From contig DASQWB010000141.1 of assembly GCA_035640455.1 (NCBI GenBank), forward strand, positions 13,893 through 77,892: DNA of 64,000 bases, read 5' to 3'. Origin of the DNA: AC-50 sp035640455 (GTDB taxonomy: Bacteria > Actinomycetota > Thermoleophilia > Gaiellales > Gaiellaceae). This document shows, in pieces, positions 25,408 to 33,971 of the stretch (the stretch's first letter is position 1; every line of letters begins with the position of its first letter). Under the pieces are notes generated by a model. That model did not search any database. It was not told the DNA's origin and saw only the letters and a list, made by a program, of their open reading frames with translations. A program made the translations under genes and the position numbers.

Positions 25408-25575
25408 CTACGGGAGCCGTCCCGAGCCGGCGAGCCAGAAGACCGCCAGCAGGCCGGCGAAGAGGACGAGGAAGAGCGCGAAGTAGAGCGGCCGGTAGCC
25501 GCGGCGCCACGGCGGCGGGCCTCGGAAGCCGTCCGCGCACCAGTCGCTCCAGGTGTAAGGGTCCTCTCGGAGCAT
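25408..25575 (-). CDS. Small single-pass membrane protein
   Basis: A 55-residue product: a basic, aromatic N-terminus (MLREDPYTWSDWCADGF) and one membrane helix (YFALFLVLFAGLLAVFWLAG), with a strong hairpin just behind the stop. No function known. Its ATG lies base-to-base against the possible ATG of the divergent YcaQ-like gene (GCATGC), so the two cannot both use these starts without overlap; this is one reason to place the YcaQ-like start later. Confidence 0.5.
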   Translation of the reverse strand: MLREDPYTWSDWCADGFRGPPPWRRGYRPLYFALFLVLFAGLLAVFWLAGSGRLP

Positions 25576-25603
25576 GCCGAAGAGGACGCTACCTGGAGGG
25601 CGG

Positions 25604-26587
25604 TTGCGCCGGGTCACCGTCGAGGAGGCGCGGCGCATCGCCGTCCGTGCGCAGCTCCTCGACGGCTCGGCGCTCGGCGTCTTGGACACCGTGCGCCGGC
25701 TCGGCTTCCTCCAGCTCGACCCGATCTCGACCGTCGCGCCGCCGCAGCACCTCGTCCTCTGGAGCCGCCTCGGCCCATTCGACACCGCCGAGCTCGACCG
25801 GCTGCTCTGGACGGAGCGGAAGCTCTTCGAGTTCAGCGCCTTCGTCTACCCGATCGAGTCGCTGCCCCTGATCCGGGCGCGGATCCGCCGGAACCGCCGC
25901 GCGAGGACGCTCGAGCGCGACCGCTGGCGGCGCGAGTTCGTCCAGGAGAACGCGGCCTTCCGCCGCTACGTCCTGCGCGAGCTCGAGCGGCGCGGGCCGC
26001 TCCTCTCGCGCGACCTCGATGACCGGTCGACGCGACAGATCGAGCACCGCTGGTACGGGAATCGCTACGTCGGCCTGATGCTGCAAACCCTCCACGTGCA
26101 CGGCTACATCGCCGTCGTCGGACGGCGCGGCGGCCAGCGGCTCTGGGACCTCGCGGAGCGCTGGTATCCGGAGACGCAGACCGTGCCGCTGCGCGAGGCG
26201 GAGCGGGTGCTCGCCGAGCAGCGCTTCCGCACCCTCGGGGTGCGGCTCGAGAAGGGCGGGTGGGTCGCGCACCCCGAGGCGGCGGACGGGCCGGTTCCGG
26301 AGCGCGTGACGCTCCTCTCGCCCTTCGACCGGCTCGTCCACGACCGCGACCGCGCCGAGGCGCTCTTCGACTTCCGCTACCGGCTCGAGATGTACGTGCC
26401 GAAGGCGCAGCGCGAGTACGGCTACTACGTGCTGCCGATCCTCGTCGGCGACCGGCTCGTCGGCCGCGTGGAACCGCGCTTCGACCGCAAGAGTAAGAAA
26501 CTCGAAGTGCTGGGCGCGTGGGGCGACACGTCGCGGCTCGACGAGGCGCTCTCGAGCCTCGCGACCTTCCTCGGGGCTCAGGCGTGA
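25604..26587 (+). CDS. YcaQ/AlkX-like winged-helix DNA glycosylase (HTH_42)
   Basis: A 327-residue HTH_42 (COG3214) protein. It begins VTVEEARRIAVRAQLLDG and has DTVRRLGFLQLDPISTV. The Q-x-D within LQLDPI is the motif that separates E. coli YcaQ (AlkX), a glycosylase that unhooks DNA interstrand crosslinks and alkylated bases, from the Q-x-Q of AlkZ. Winged-helix repeats and VERVTLLSPFDRLVHDRDRA follow, then a C-terminal beta part. I prefer the TTG at 25604 because GGAGGG lies just upstream; an ATG at 25574 is the longer alternative. Its stop overlaps the beta-helix gene (GTGA). Confidence 0.83.
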   Translation: MRRVTVEEARRIAVRAQLLDGSALGVLDTVRRLGFLQLDPISTVAPPQHLVLWSRLGPFDTAELDRLLWTERKLFEFSAFVYPIESLPLIRARIRRNRRARTLERDRWRREFVQENAAFRRYVLRELERRGPLLSRDLDDRSTRQIEHRWYGNRYVGLMLQTLHVHGYIAVVGRRGGQRLWDLAERWYPETQTVPLREAERVLAEQRFRTLGVRLEKGGWVAHPEAADGPVPERVTLLSPFDRLVHDRDRAEALFDFRYRLEMYVPKAQREYGYYVLPILVGDRLVGRVEPRFDRKSKKLEVLGAWGDTSRLDEALSSLATFLGAQA

Positions 26588-27735
26588 CGGCATTGCTCGC
26601 GGCGCTTGCGCTTGCGGTGGGCAGCAACGTCGTCCGCGTGCCGCAGGACGCGCCGACGGTGCAGGCGGCCGTCGCCGCGGCCGCCGCCGGCGACACGATC
26701 CTGGTCGACCGCGGCACCTATCCGGGCGGGGTCGGCGTCCCGAAGTCCAAGCCGAACCTCACGATCCGCGGGGTCGACCGGAACGCGGTCGTCTTCGACG
26801 GCGCCGACACCCGGGACGACGCGATCGACGTCCGCGCCGACGACGTCACGCTCCAGAACCTCTCGGCGCACGACTTCCGCAAGAACGCCTTCTACTGGGA
26901 CGGCGTCACCGGCTTCACCGGCTCGTACCTCACGGTGTGGAACGTCCTCGGCTACGGCATCTACGCCGAGGACTCGACCGACGGGCTCATCGAGCACGAC
27001 TACGTCTCGGGGGCCGCGGACGCCGCGTACTACATCGGCGAGTGCAACCCTTGCCGCGCGACGATCCGGAACGTCGTCGCCCGTCTGTCGGCGGTCGGCT
27101 ACTCGGGCACGAACGCGAGCGGCGCGCTCGTCATCCGCGATTCGCGCTGGGACCGGAACGGCGCCGGGATCCTCCCGAACTCGTTCGCGAACGAGGCCGA
27201 TCCGCCGCAGCAGAGCGCGCTGATCGTCGGGAATACCGTCACGAGAAGCGGCCGCGCGCGCGTCCCGCTGAACACGCCGCTCGCGGGCTACTACGGCATC
27301 GGAATCGGCATCGCCGGCGGCAATGGGAACCGAGTGCTGCGGAACACGATCAGCGGCAGCCGCCGCTTCGGCGTCGCGGTATTCAGCACCCCGTACGAGG
27401 TTCCGGGCGGCCCGTCGCTGCCGGCCTCGGAGCGCCTCTGGCGACCGAAGGGAAACTCGGTGCGCGCGAACGTCGTGGGGAGGAGCGGCGTCGCCGACCT
27501 CGGGCTCTCGCGGACGGCCGCCGCCGGGAACTGCTTCCGCGCGAACCGCGGCGCGAAGACCGTCCCGGCGAGGCTGCAGCGACGGCCCTGCCGCTCCGCC
27601 GGCGGCGACCGCCGAGTCTCGCGGGCGCTCGAGGCGTCGATTCCGGCGATGATCGAAGCGGCGAACGCGGCCATCCGCCCGATCCCGTACACGGCGGTGC
27701 CGGCCCCGCCGCCACAGCCGAACGCGCCCGGCTAG
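26584..27735 (+). CDS. Secreted right-handed beta-helix protein
   Basis: A 383-residue exported protein with a short signal (TALLAALALAVGSNV). The mature part is a parallel beta-helix: VRVPQDAPTVQAAVAAAAAG, then repeated coils such as NLTIRGVDRNAVVFDGADTR, DVTLQNLSAHDFRKNAFYWD and GYGIYAEDSTDGLIEHDYVS (PbH1/NosD-like). These often bind or cut polysaccharide. It is coupled by GTGA to the YcaQ-like gene, an odd pairing with no evident logic. Codon use is like the neighbours. Confidence 0.85.
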   Translation: MTALLAALALAVGSNVVRVPQDAPTVQAAVAAAAAGDTILVDRGTYPGGVGVPKSKPNLTIRGVDRNAVVFDGADTRDDAIDVRADDVTLQNLSAHDFRKNAFYWDGVTGFTGSYLTVWNVLGYGIYAEDSTDGLIEHDYVSGAADAAYYIGECNPCRATIRNVVARLSAVGYSGTNASGALVIRDSRWDRNGAGILPNSFANEADPPQQSALIVGNTVTRSGRARVPLNTPLAGYYGIGIGIAGGNGNRVLRNTISGSRRFGVAVFSTPYEVPGGPSLPASERLWRPKGNSVRANVVGRSGVADLGLSRTAAAGNCFRANRGAKTVPARLQRRPCRSAGGDRRVSRALEASIPAMIEAANAAIRPIPYTAVPAPPPQPNAPG

Positions 27736-28919
27736 GAGTCTTCGGAGCCGAGCTGCGCGCTGAGCGACGGGTGACGCTGCTCATGGCTGATCCAGTCGGC
27801 AAAGAACGGCTCGGCAATGCTGACGACGCCGTCGCTGCTCCGTCCGATGATCTCCTCCCTCTCGAGAGCGACGCGAGCGCTCTGGAGCGTCGACGCCGCC
27901 GGCAAGTCGTGAGCCGCGCGGTAGTCCGCCGCATATGGCGTTGCCGTCGGCTCGCTCGCGAGCGCCAGGAGCAGCTGACGCTGCACGCCGGTCGCGTCCT
28001 CCCACAGCCCCTCGAGATGATTGTGCTCCGAGCGGAGCACCTTCTCGAGCGCACCTTCCACGTCGACGGTGTGCGCAGCGAATCCCTCCGGCAATCCCTG
28101 CCAGACCTCGTACGCAAGCTCCTGCGTCGCGTAGGGATGGCCACCTGTCGTCTCGAGGAGACGGCTGAGCGCGTCGTCGTCGATTCCCTTGCCCGTTTCG
28201 TCGAAGCGTTCGCGGATGAACCGCGCGAACTTCGCCGGAGCGATCGTTCCCAGCTCGAGCGTCTTGGCGCTCCGCCAGAACGGCTCGTTCTCGTCGTCGA
28301 AGATCCGGTCGAGGATGTGGCGCTGGCTTCCGAGGTAGACGTGTCCCACCTCCGGCTGGGCCTGGAACACAGCCCGCAGCAGATTCGGATAGTGGGTGTC
28401 GATGTCGACGATCTCCTGGAACTCGTCGAAGATCATGACCACGCGGCGCTTGCGCTCTTCGGCGAGTCTCCCGAGCAGTTCGAGGAGCGCCTCGACGGTC
28501 TCGTCGACATCGCCCTTCCGCCTCGTCGCCCGGAAGCTGAACGAGAGGGACGCGTCCTCGGGATCGAGCTCCATCGTCGGTCTGATACGCAGATTCCGGA
28601 AGAGAGCCGCGGCTCGTTCGAGCGCCTGGCCCGTGGACGAGTCGATGTCGCGGTGAATCGTCTTCGCGAGCGCCGCCGCGAGACGCTCCTTCGTCGTGAT
28701 CCGCAGCAGATCGCAGTAGCCGACCAGGATGCCCTCCGCGACGGCCTGTTGGGCAGCCGCCAAGACGAGCGAGGACTTGCCGTAGCGCCGCGGCGCGTAG
28801 ACGAGGACGTCTTGGCCGTTGCGCATGGCAGCTCCGAGCTCCGCGAGTTCGTCCTCGCGGTCGGTGAAGGCCTCGTCCAGCGCGAGCGCTCCGAACTTGA
28901 AGGGGTTGTTATGTGCCAC
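27732..28919 (-). CDS. AAA ATPase with C-terminal winged helix (type A)
   Basis: A 395-residue P-loop ATPase of the archaeal-ATPase/AAA_16 sort: N-terminal NNPFKFGALALDEAFTDRED, Walker A YAPRRYGKSSLV, Walker B VVMIFDEFQEIVD, a sensor-type GGHPYATQELAYEVW, and a winged helix (HDLPAASTLQSARVALERE). It is probably STAND-like: a switch that senses a signal with the ATPase and acts through the DNA-binding or protein-binding end. Its upstream region carries an array of repeats, probably its own operators. Gene 47425-48618 is a distant relative of the same build. The GTG start is at the base of the repeats. Confidence 0.78.
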   Translation of the reverse strand: MAHNNPFKFGALALDEAFTDREDELAELGAAMRNGQDVLVYAPRRYGKSSLVLAAAQQAVAEGILVGYCDLLRITTKERLAAALAKTIHRDIDSSTGQALERAAALFRNLRIRPTMELDPEDASLSFSFRATRRKGDVDETVEALLELLGRLAEERKRRVVMIFDEFQEIVDIDTHYPNLLRAVFQAQPEVGHVYLGSQRHILDRIFDDENEPFWRSAKTLELGTIAPAKFARFIRERFDETGKGIDDDALSRLLETTGGHPYATQELAYEVWQGLPEGFAAHTVDVEGALEKVLRSEHNHLEGLWEDATGVQRQLLLALASEPTATPYAADYRAAHDLPAASTLQSARVALEREEIIGRSSDGVVSIAEPFFADWISHEQRHPSLSAQLGSEDS

Positions 28920-28920
28920 T

Positions 28921-28996
28921 GCGTAACGTGAGTATAGGTAACGAAGTTCGTCGCGGTTGATTACCTAAAGCTACGTTACGCAAGATTAGGTAACGA
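28921..28996. promoter_or_regulatory. Repeat-rich operator region between ATPase and FNT genes
   Basis: In the 120-base divergent gap, the exact 10-base repeat TAGGTAACGA occurs twice (28935-28944 and 28987-28996), an inverted copy TTACCTAA lies at 28961-28968, and GCGTAACG (28921) and CGTTACGC (28974) form an inverted repeat. The AT-rich core looks like an autoregulatory operator set for the ATPase, which has a winged helix of its own. Confidence 0.5.
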
Positions 28997-29039
28997 GGCT
29001 GCCGTTCCATAACGGGTACTAGGGGTAGACCCTGGAATC

Positions 29040-29822
29040 GTGAGCGTCCGCCGCCAGCCGGAGCAGATCTACGCCCGGGCGCGGGACGAAGGCCGGCGAC
29101 GTCTCGCCCGGCCCGTCCTCGAGCTCTGCGCGACGGCGCTCGTCGGCGGGTTCGACGTCGCGTTCGGCGTCGTCGCCTTCGCGCTCACCGCGGCAGCGAT
29201 CGGCGCCTCGCGGCCGGAGCTCGCCCACCTCGCCGGCGCCCTCGCGTTCGGGATCGGCTTTGTCTTCGTCGTCGTGGGCAAGTCGGAGCTCTTCACCGAG
29301 AACTTCCTCGTGCCGATCGCCGGCCTCGAGCGGCGCAGCCGCGCGTCGTGGCTCAAGCTCGGCGAGCTCTGGACCGGCACGCTGCTCTTGAACCTCGTCG
29401 GCGGGACGGCGCTGGCGCTCCTTATCACGAGCAAGGGCGTCCTTCCGCGGACGAGCCACGACGAGCTCGTCCGGCTCGCGGAGCGGCTCACCTCGCATTC
29501 CGCGATGGCCGAGCTCCTGAGCGCCGTCGTCGCGGGCGCGCTGATGACGCTGATGACATGGTTCGTCGAAGGCGCCGCCGAGACATCCGGCGTCCGGATC
29601 GTGATGAGCTGGATCGTCGGCGCGCTGATCGCGCTCGGCACGTTCAACCATGCGATCGTGAGCACGATCGAGCTCGTCTTCGGCATGCGCTACGGCGCCG
29701 GAGTCACCGTCGGCGAGCTCTTCTCGAACCTCGGGCTCGCGGTCGCGGGCAACTTCGTCGGCGGGCTTCTGCTGGTGACGTTCGCCCGCTCGGCGCAGGC
29801 GCTCGCAGCGTCGAGCTCCTAG
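29040..29822 (+). CDS. Formate/nitrite-transporter (FNT) family channel
   Basis: A 260-residue membrane protein of the FNT family with six membrane helices. The family hallmarks are seen: GGFDVAFGVVAFALTAAAIG, the highly conserved GKSELFTENFLVPIAGL, and RIVMSWIVGALIALGTFNHA. Whether it moves formate, nitrite or hydrosulfide cannot be told from the sequence. The GTG start is immediately behind the repeats of the divergent ATPase, with no leader seen. A sensor kinase follows after 38 bases. Confidence 0.88.
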   Translation: MSVRRQPEQIYARARDEGRRRLARPVLELCATALVGGFDVAFGVVAFALTAAAIGASRPELAHLAGALAFGIGFVFVVVGKSELFTENFLVPIAGLERRSRASWLKLGELWTGTLLLNLVGGTALALLITSKGVLPRTSHDELVRLAERLTSHSAMAELLSAVVAGALMTLMTWFVEGAAETSGVRIVMSWIVGALIALGTFNHAIVSTIELVFGMRYGAGVTVGELFSNLGLAVAGNFVGGLLLVTFARSAQALAASSS

Positions 29823-29860
29823 GACAAATCGCCGCAGCGGTGCATGATTGGAGTGCCGCA

Positions 29861-31501
29861 GTGACCGCTCCTAGCCGCCCGTACGAAGAACTCGTCCGCG
29901 AAGCCGAGAAGGCTCGGCTCCTACTGGACGCAGCGCGTTACCTGGGCGAGAGCCTCGAGCCGGAGCGGGTCTACGACCGCTTCCACGAGCTCCTGGCCGA
30001 CGTGGTCGAGCACGACGGCGTCGTCGTCTCCTCGTGCGACGACGACGGGATGATCCGGTGCGACTACGCGTGGTCGGACGGCGTCCGGCTCGACGAGTCG
30101 AAGCTCCCGCCGCTGCCGCTCAACCGCGAGGGCCACGGCATGCAGAGCCGCGTCATCGTCAGCGGCGAGCCGCTCGCCTTCAACGACGTCGGCGAGGTCG
30201 TGCAGCACGAGCCCGGCACGTATTACGACGTCGACCGCGAGGGGACGATGCGGAAGGTTCCCGACGCGGGGCCGCCGAAGACGCGCGCCGCGCTGATGGT
30301 GCCGGTGAAGCTCGAAGGCTCCGTCCTCGGAGTGGTGCAGATCATGAGCGACCGGGCGCGGTACAGCACCGAGGAGCTCGAGCTGGTCGAGGGCCTCGTC
30401 AGCCAGATGGCCGCGGCCGTCCGCAACGCGCGCCTCCAGAAGGAGCGGCGCCGGCTCGAGGCGGCCGAGGCGGCGGCGCGCGCCGTCGCGGCCGAGCGCG
30501 AGCAGGCCGCCTATGTCCTCGAGGCCGTCGGCGACGGCATCTTCCTGCTCGACGACGGCGGGCTCGTCCGGCTCTGGAACCGCGCTGCGGAGCTGGTGAC
30601 GGGACTGGTCGCGGATCGGGTGGTCGGGCGGTCGGCGGATGCCGCGCTCGAGAGCTGGGAGGGACTCGTCGGCCGGATCCCGGTGGCGGAGAGCGGAGCC
30701 TCGCCGCGCTCGGTCACGCTGCCGGTGGCGGTCGGCGGCCGCGACCTCTGGCTCTCGTTCGTCGCCGTCCGCGGCGCGGCCGGCGTCGTCTACGCCTTCC
30801 GCGACCTGACGAGCGAGCGGCGGCTGGAGGAGGAGAAGACCGACCTCGTGGCGACGATCTCGCACGAGCTTCGGACGCCGCTTGCGGCCGTGTACGGCGC
30901 CGCCCAGACGCTCCTCGGCCGCGACGACTTGCCGCCGGAACGGCGGCGGCAGCTGCTCCAGATGATCGCGGCGCAGGCCGCGCGCCTGAGCACGATCACG
31001 GAAAGCGTGCTACTGACGTCCCGTCTCGACCGCGGCGTCGTCGAGGTCGAGCGGGAGTCGGTCGACGTCGCCGAGCTAGCACGCGCGACCGTCGAGGCCA
31101 TGCGTGAGCAGCTACCGGAGTCGGTCTCGCTCGAACTCGAGTCCGGGCCGGACGCGGTTAACGCGGCCGGCGATGCGGATCGAATCCAGCAGGTGCTCGT
31201 GAACCTGCTCGACAACGCCGTCAAGTACGGCGGCGGCAGCCCGGTGACCGTGCGCGTGGATCCGGCGGACGGGGTCGTGCGCCTGTCCGTCCAGGACGAG
31301 GGGCCGGGGCTGTCGCCGGCCGAGCAGGCACGCGTCTTCGAGAAGTTCTATCGGGCGGGGCCTCAGCTCACGCGCACGGGCGGGACCGGGCTCGGCCTCT
31401 ACATTTCGCGCGAGCTCGCGCGCCGGATGGGCGGCCGCCTCGACGTTCGCTCCGAGGCCGGCGCAGGCGCCACGTTCATCCTCGAGCTGCCGCGCTCCTA
31501 A
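29861..31501 (+). CDS. GAF-PAS sensor histidine kinase (soluble)
   Basis: A 546-residue cytoplasmic kinase: GAF domain at about residues 20-195, a coiled linker rich in Arg/Glu (195-215), PAS at about 215-320, HisKA with phospho-accepting His335 in VATISHELRTPLAAVY, and HATPase with VNLLDNAVKYGG, VQDEGPGLSPAE and GTGLGLYISREL. No membrane segments. No response regulator adjoins it. The GTG at 29861 has GGAG seven bases upstream; upstream frame is open but outside the pattern. Confidence 0.9.
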   Translation: MTAPSRPYEELVREAEKARLLLDAARYLGESLEPERVYDRFHELLADVVEHDGVVVSSCDDDGMIRCDYAWSDGVRLDESKLPPLPLNREGHGMQSRVIVSGEPLAFNDVGEVVQHEPGTYYDVDREGTMRKVPDAGPPKTRAALMVPVKLEGSVLGVVQIMSDRARYSTEELELVEGLVSQMAAAVRNARLQKERRRLEAAEAAARAVAAEREQAAYVLEAVGDGIFLLDDGGLVRLWNRAAELVTGLVADRVVGRSADAALESWEGLVGRIPVAESGASPRSVTLPVAVGGRDLWLSFVAVRGAAGVVYAFRDLTSERRLEEEKTDLVATISHELRTPLAAVYGAAQTLLGRDDLPPERRRQLLQMIAAQAARLSTITESVLLTSRLDRGVVEVERESVDVAELARATVEAMREQLPESVSLELESGPDAVNAAGDADRIQQVLVNLLDNAVKYGGGSPVTVRVDPADGVVRLSVQDEGPGLSPAEQARVFEKFYRAGPQLTRTGGTGLGLYISRELARRMGGRLDVRSEAGAGATFILELPRS

Positions 31502-31564
31502 GCGCCGCCGTCCGGCGGCGCTGGTACTTACCTTCGGCGTGCGGTGTCCAGGTGAGGGGGATTG

Positions 31565-32215
31565 ATGGCGCGCGTCCGGTTGCCGCTTCAGATCGCGCTC
31601 GCGATGGTGGCGGCGCTGCTCTCGCTCTACCTCTGGCTGCGGGCGATCGGCGGCGATCCGGGCGTCGCTCCACTGCGGAGTCCCGCGCCGCTCGCGACGG
31701 ATCGCATCGTCGCCAGGTTCGATACGCCGCGCCGGCTCCGGGCGCACGTGGGACGTTTGCACGAACAGCGGTCCGCGGCCGCAGGCTCGCGCCTTGCTCT
31801 GTCTCCTGCCGCGGCTGTGCGTCCGGTTGCTGCCGGCGCGTCTTCGGCGGGACGCTCCGGCGGAGGCGGCGGGTCGCCTGCTCCGGCGGCGCCGGGGTCG
31901 TCTTCGTCCCCGCCTCCGCCCACGGCCTCGCCTTCGACCCCCCCGCCGTCTCCCCCGCCGCCTCCGCCTTCGCCGCCGGCGAAGCCGCCTGCACCGGGCA
32001 CACCGTCGGCGCCGAAGCCCTCCTCGCCTCCCCCGCCTTCTCCTCCGGCTCCCTCGCCGCCGGCGCCGAAGCCGCCGCCACCACCGCCTCCAGCCCCCGG
32101 GCCGCCGCCGACGCCTTCCGATACGTCAACGAAGCCGGGCTGGGGCTGCGGCGACGAGAACCACACGCACTCGGGCCCGCCCGGAAAGGGAGGCGACAAG
32201 GGCTCGCCGTGCTGA
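31565..32215 (+). CDS. Secreted proline-rich protein
   Basis: A 216-residue protein with one N-terminal membrane segment (LQIALAMVAALLSLYLWL) and a basic region. A long, disordered Pro/Ser/Ala stretch of about 90 residues follows, then a C-terminal cap with two Cys (GWGCGDENHTHSGPPGKGGD). The build suggests a wall-spanning linker ending in a small disulfide or metal-binding tip. AGGGGGA precedes the ATG. The low-complexity part reads through in other frames, which is not evidence for more genes. Unknown function. Confidence 0.65.
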   Translation: MARVRLPLQIALAMVAALLSLYLWLRAIGGDPGVAPLRSPAPLATDRIVARFDTPRRLRAHVGRLHEQRSAAAGSRLALSPAAAVRPVAAGASSAGRSGGGGGSPAPAAPGSSSSPPPPTASPSTPPPSPPPPPPSPPAKPPAPGTPSAPKPSSPPPPSPPAPSPPAPKPPPPPPPAPGPPPTPSDTSTKPGWGCGDENHTHSGPPGKGGDKGSPC

Positions 32216-32232
32216 GGGGAAAGCTCCCGCTC

Positions 32233-32703
32233 GTGAGCGACCCCTCCCGAGGTCGACGCGCGAGCGACGCGCCGCCGGATCCACCGGAGCCGCGACCGCT
32301 CGTCGTCCTTCGTCAGTCGCGCCTGTTTGCGCGTGCGCTCCGGCGGGAGACGATCGCGGTCTTCGGCGACCGCATCGAGCACGCGCGGCCGGGCCTCATC
32401 GGCCGCACGCGGACGGTCACGGTCCGCTACGAGCAGGTCGCGCAGGTGAGCCTCGACCGGCGGCTCGTCTGGAGCGCCCTCGCCGTGGACACGACCGGCG
32501 GCGGAGGCTTCGTCCTCGACGGCCTTCGACGACCGGACGCGGACGACGCGAAGGCGAAGCTGGACCGGCTGATCTCAGACGCGCACGGGAGAGAGTCGGT
32601 CGCCGAGGCCCTCGAGCGGCTCAGCACCCTTCGGGAGTGGGGTCTCCTCACGGACTTCGAGTTCCACGCCGCGAAGGGCGCGGTCTTCCGAAACGCAGCC
32701 TAG
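32233..32703 (+). CDS. PH-like and SHOCT-domain protein
   Basis: A 156-residue soluble protein: a PH-like beta-sandwich (RRETIAVFGDRIEHARPGLI, TVRYEQVAQVSLDRRLVW), then a C-terminal SHOCT helix pair (ALERLSTLREWGLLTDFEFH). SHOCT domains are short oligomerising helices found at ends of many membrane-associated proteins. I prefer the GTG at 32233; a GTG at 32209 overlapping the previous gene's end is possible. Unknown function. Confidence 0.7.
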   Translation: MSDPSRGRRASDAPPDPPEPRPLVVLRQSRLFARALRRETIAVFGDRIEHARPGLIGRTRTVTVRYEQVAQVSLDRRLVWSALAVDTTGGGGFVLDGLRRPDADDAKAKLDRLISDAHGRESVAEALERLSTLREWGLLTDFEFHAAKGAVFRNAA

Positions 32704-32782
32704 GCCGAACGCGCGCGACGCTCCCGCACTCGCGCATTGTTGGCAACGGCTTGTGTTTTGATATTGACAGGAGTAGGATCGA

Positions 32783-33232
32783 GTGGCTCGAAGAGAGGGA
32801 GTCGCCACGAGAGTCGTACCGCTCCAGTTGCGCACGGCAGTGAGAAGAACAGTCCTCACTTCTCTCATGGCGGCGCTGATGCTCTCGCTTCCAAGCGCCG
32901 CAGCGGCAGCCGTCCAGTGCGGCGTCAAGCTGAACCCGCCTCTCGGCGGGTCCTACGACGCCTTTAACCTGCCGACGCCTCCCGGCACCTACAACGTCTA
33001 CTACTCCTACTGGAGTTCCCCGCAGCCCTACTACGCTCGCCGACGGCAGGCTGACGGGACGATCACATACGAGTCGCTCAGATCCAGCGGCGGTGCCTGG
33101 GACTTCGCCAACTGTTACAACGGAGTCTGTACCAACGCCCAGAGGCGGACCCAGTTGCAGAACTCGAACGGTGCGAGCGGCTGGGGCTGGTGGATCGAGG
33201 CGTGGAATACGACCTCGACGTCGAATTGCTAG
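32783..33232 (+). CDS. Small secreted aromatic-rich protein (cassette B, first gene)
   Basis: A 149-residue protein with a signal segment (VLTSLMAALMLSLPSAAAAA). The mature part is about 105 residues, rich in Tyr, Trp, Asn, Ser and Gly and containing four cysteines (VQCGVK, ANCYNGVC, TSNC at the end). It has an AGGAG site and an AT-rich promoter stretch (GTGTTTTGATATTGACAG) upstream. Its style, size and position before a membrane-anchored partner mirror the small protein at 3.8-4.2 kb, though I cannot align the two with certainty. Unknown function. Confidence 0.65.
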   Translation: MARREGVATRVVPLQLRTAVRRTVLTSLMAALMLSLPSAAAAAVQCGVKLNPPLGGSYDAFNLPTPPGTYNVYYSYWSSPQPYYARRRQADGTITYESLRSSGGAWDFANCYNGVCTNAQRRTQLQNSNGASGWGWWIEAWNTTSTSNC

Positions 33233-33242
33233 AGGCGACGAG

Positions 33243-33965
33243 ATGAACGGTAGACACGCGAAGGTGGTGGTGCCGATCGTCTTGGCGTCTTCGACGCTGG
33301 GAGTTCTGGGCGTCGTTACGCTCGTCTCGCGCGCAGCCTCTCCTGAGCCGAAGCTGTCGGCGGAGCAACTTTCGGCAATCGCGTCCGCGCCTCGAGTGTC
33401 GGCGGCCGAGGCCGCCACTGTCCGCGAGCCCCGGCGTGGAAAGCCGACCGAACCTGCCGGGGATGCGGCCATCACCGCACATGCCACGATGACCATCGCC
33501 GGCGAGGTCTGGAAGGTCGTGTCCTACCGCTCGAAGAGCGGAGCGCTCTGTGCCGGGGTCACCTGGCCTGGAGAAGGTCAGGAGATGGGCTGCGCCACCG
33601 ACGACGAGTGGTTTGCACGCGGGCCCGTTTCGGTCTCGATCGGAGCCAGGCAGGCGCACGGGCATCCCGTCAGCTGGCAGAGCGTCGTCCTGAGCGGCCT
33701 GGTGGACCTCAGCCACATCCAGAAGATCGAACTCGTATCGACCGATTGCTCGAAGCGAAAGATCCGCATCGATTCCGGCGGCTTCTTCCTCGACGTGACG
33801 AGTCCAGATTCCATCGCCCGAAGCATTTGGCCGTACCAGTTGCTCGGCGAGGACGGCAACGGCCGAATCGTCCAAAGGATCAATGTCGAACCGGAGCCAC
33901 CCGACACGGCCGAGGCAAGAGCCGCTGGAGTGCACGCACCTGTCGCTCGAGCCGCCTGCGCATAA
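33243..33965 (+). CDS. Membrane-anchored exported protein (cassette B, second gene)
   Basis: A 240-residue protein: one N-terminal membrane segment (VVVPIVLASSTLGVLGVVTL), a helical spacer, then a beta-rich domain with four cysteines (GALCAGVTW, EMGCATDD, STDCSKRK). It starts 11 bases behind the small secreted protein with ACGAG before the ATG. The order of features in the last 120 residues (two Cys close together, then SGLVDLSHIQKIELVS and a later strand SGGFFLDV) resembles the second protein of cassette A. Unknown function. Confidence 0.65.
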   Translation: MNGRHAKVVVPIVLASSTLGVLGVVTLVSRAASPEPKLSAEQLSAIASAPRVSAAEAATVREPRRGKPTEPAGDAAITAHATMTIAGEVWKVVSYRSKSGALCAGVTWPGEGQEMGCATDDEWFARGPVSVSIGARQAHGHPVSWQSVVLSGLVDLSHIQKIELVSTDCSKRKIRIDSGGFFLDVTSPDSIARSIWPYQLLGEDGNGRIVQRINVEPEPPDTAEARAAGVHAPVARAACA

Positions 33966-33971
33966 GGCCCG

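Noticed and set aside
31900..32120. Apparent simple repeat of CCG/CCT-rich triplets
   Set aside because: It encodes the proline-rich linker of a plausible gene and is explained by that.
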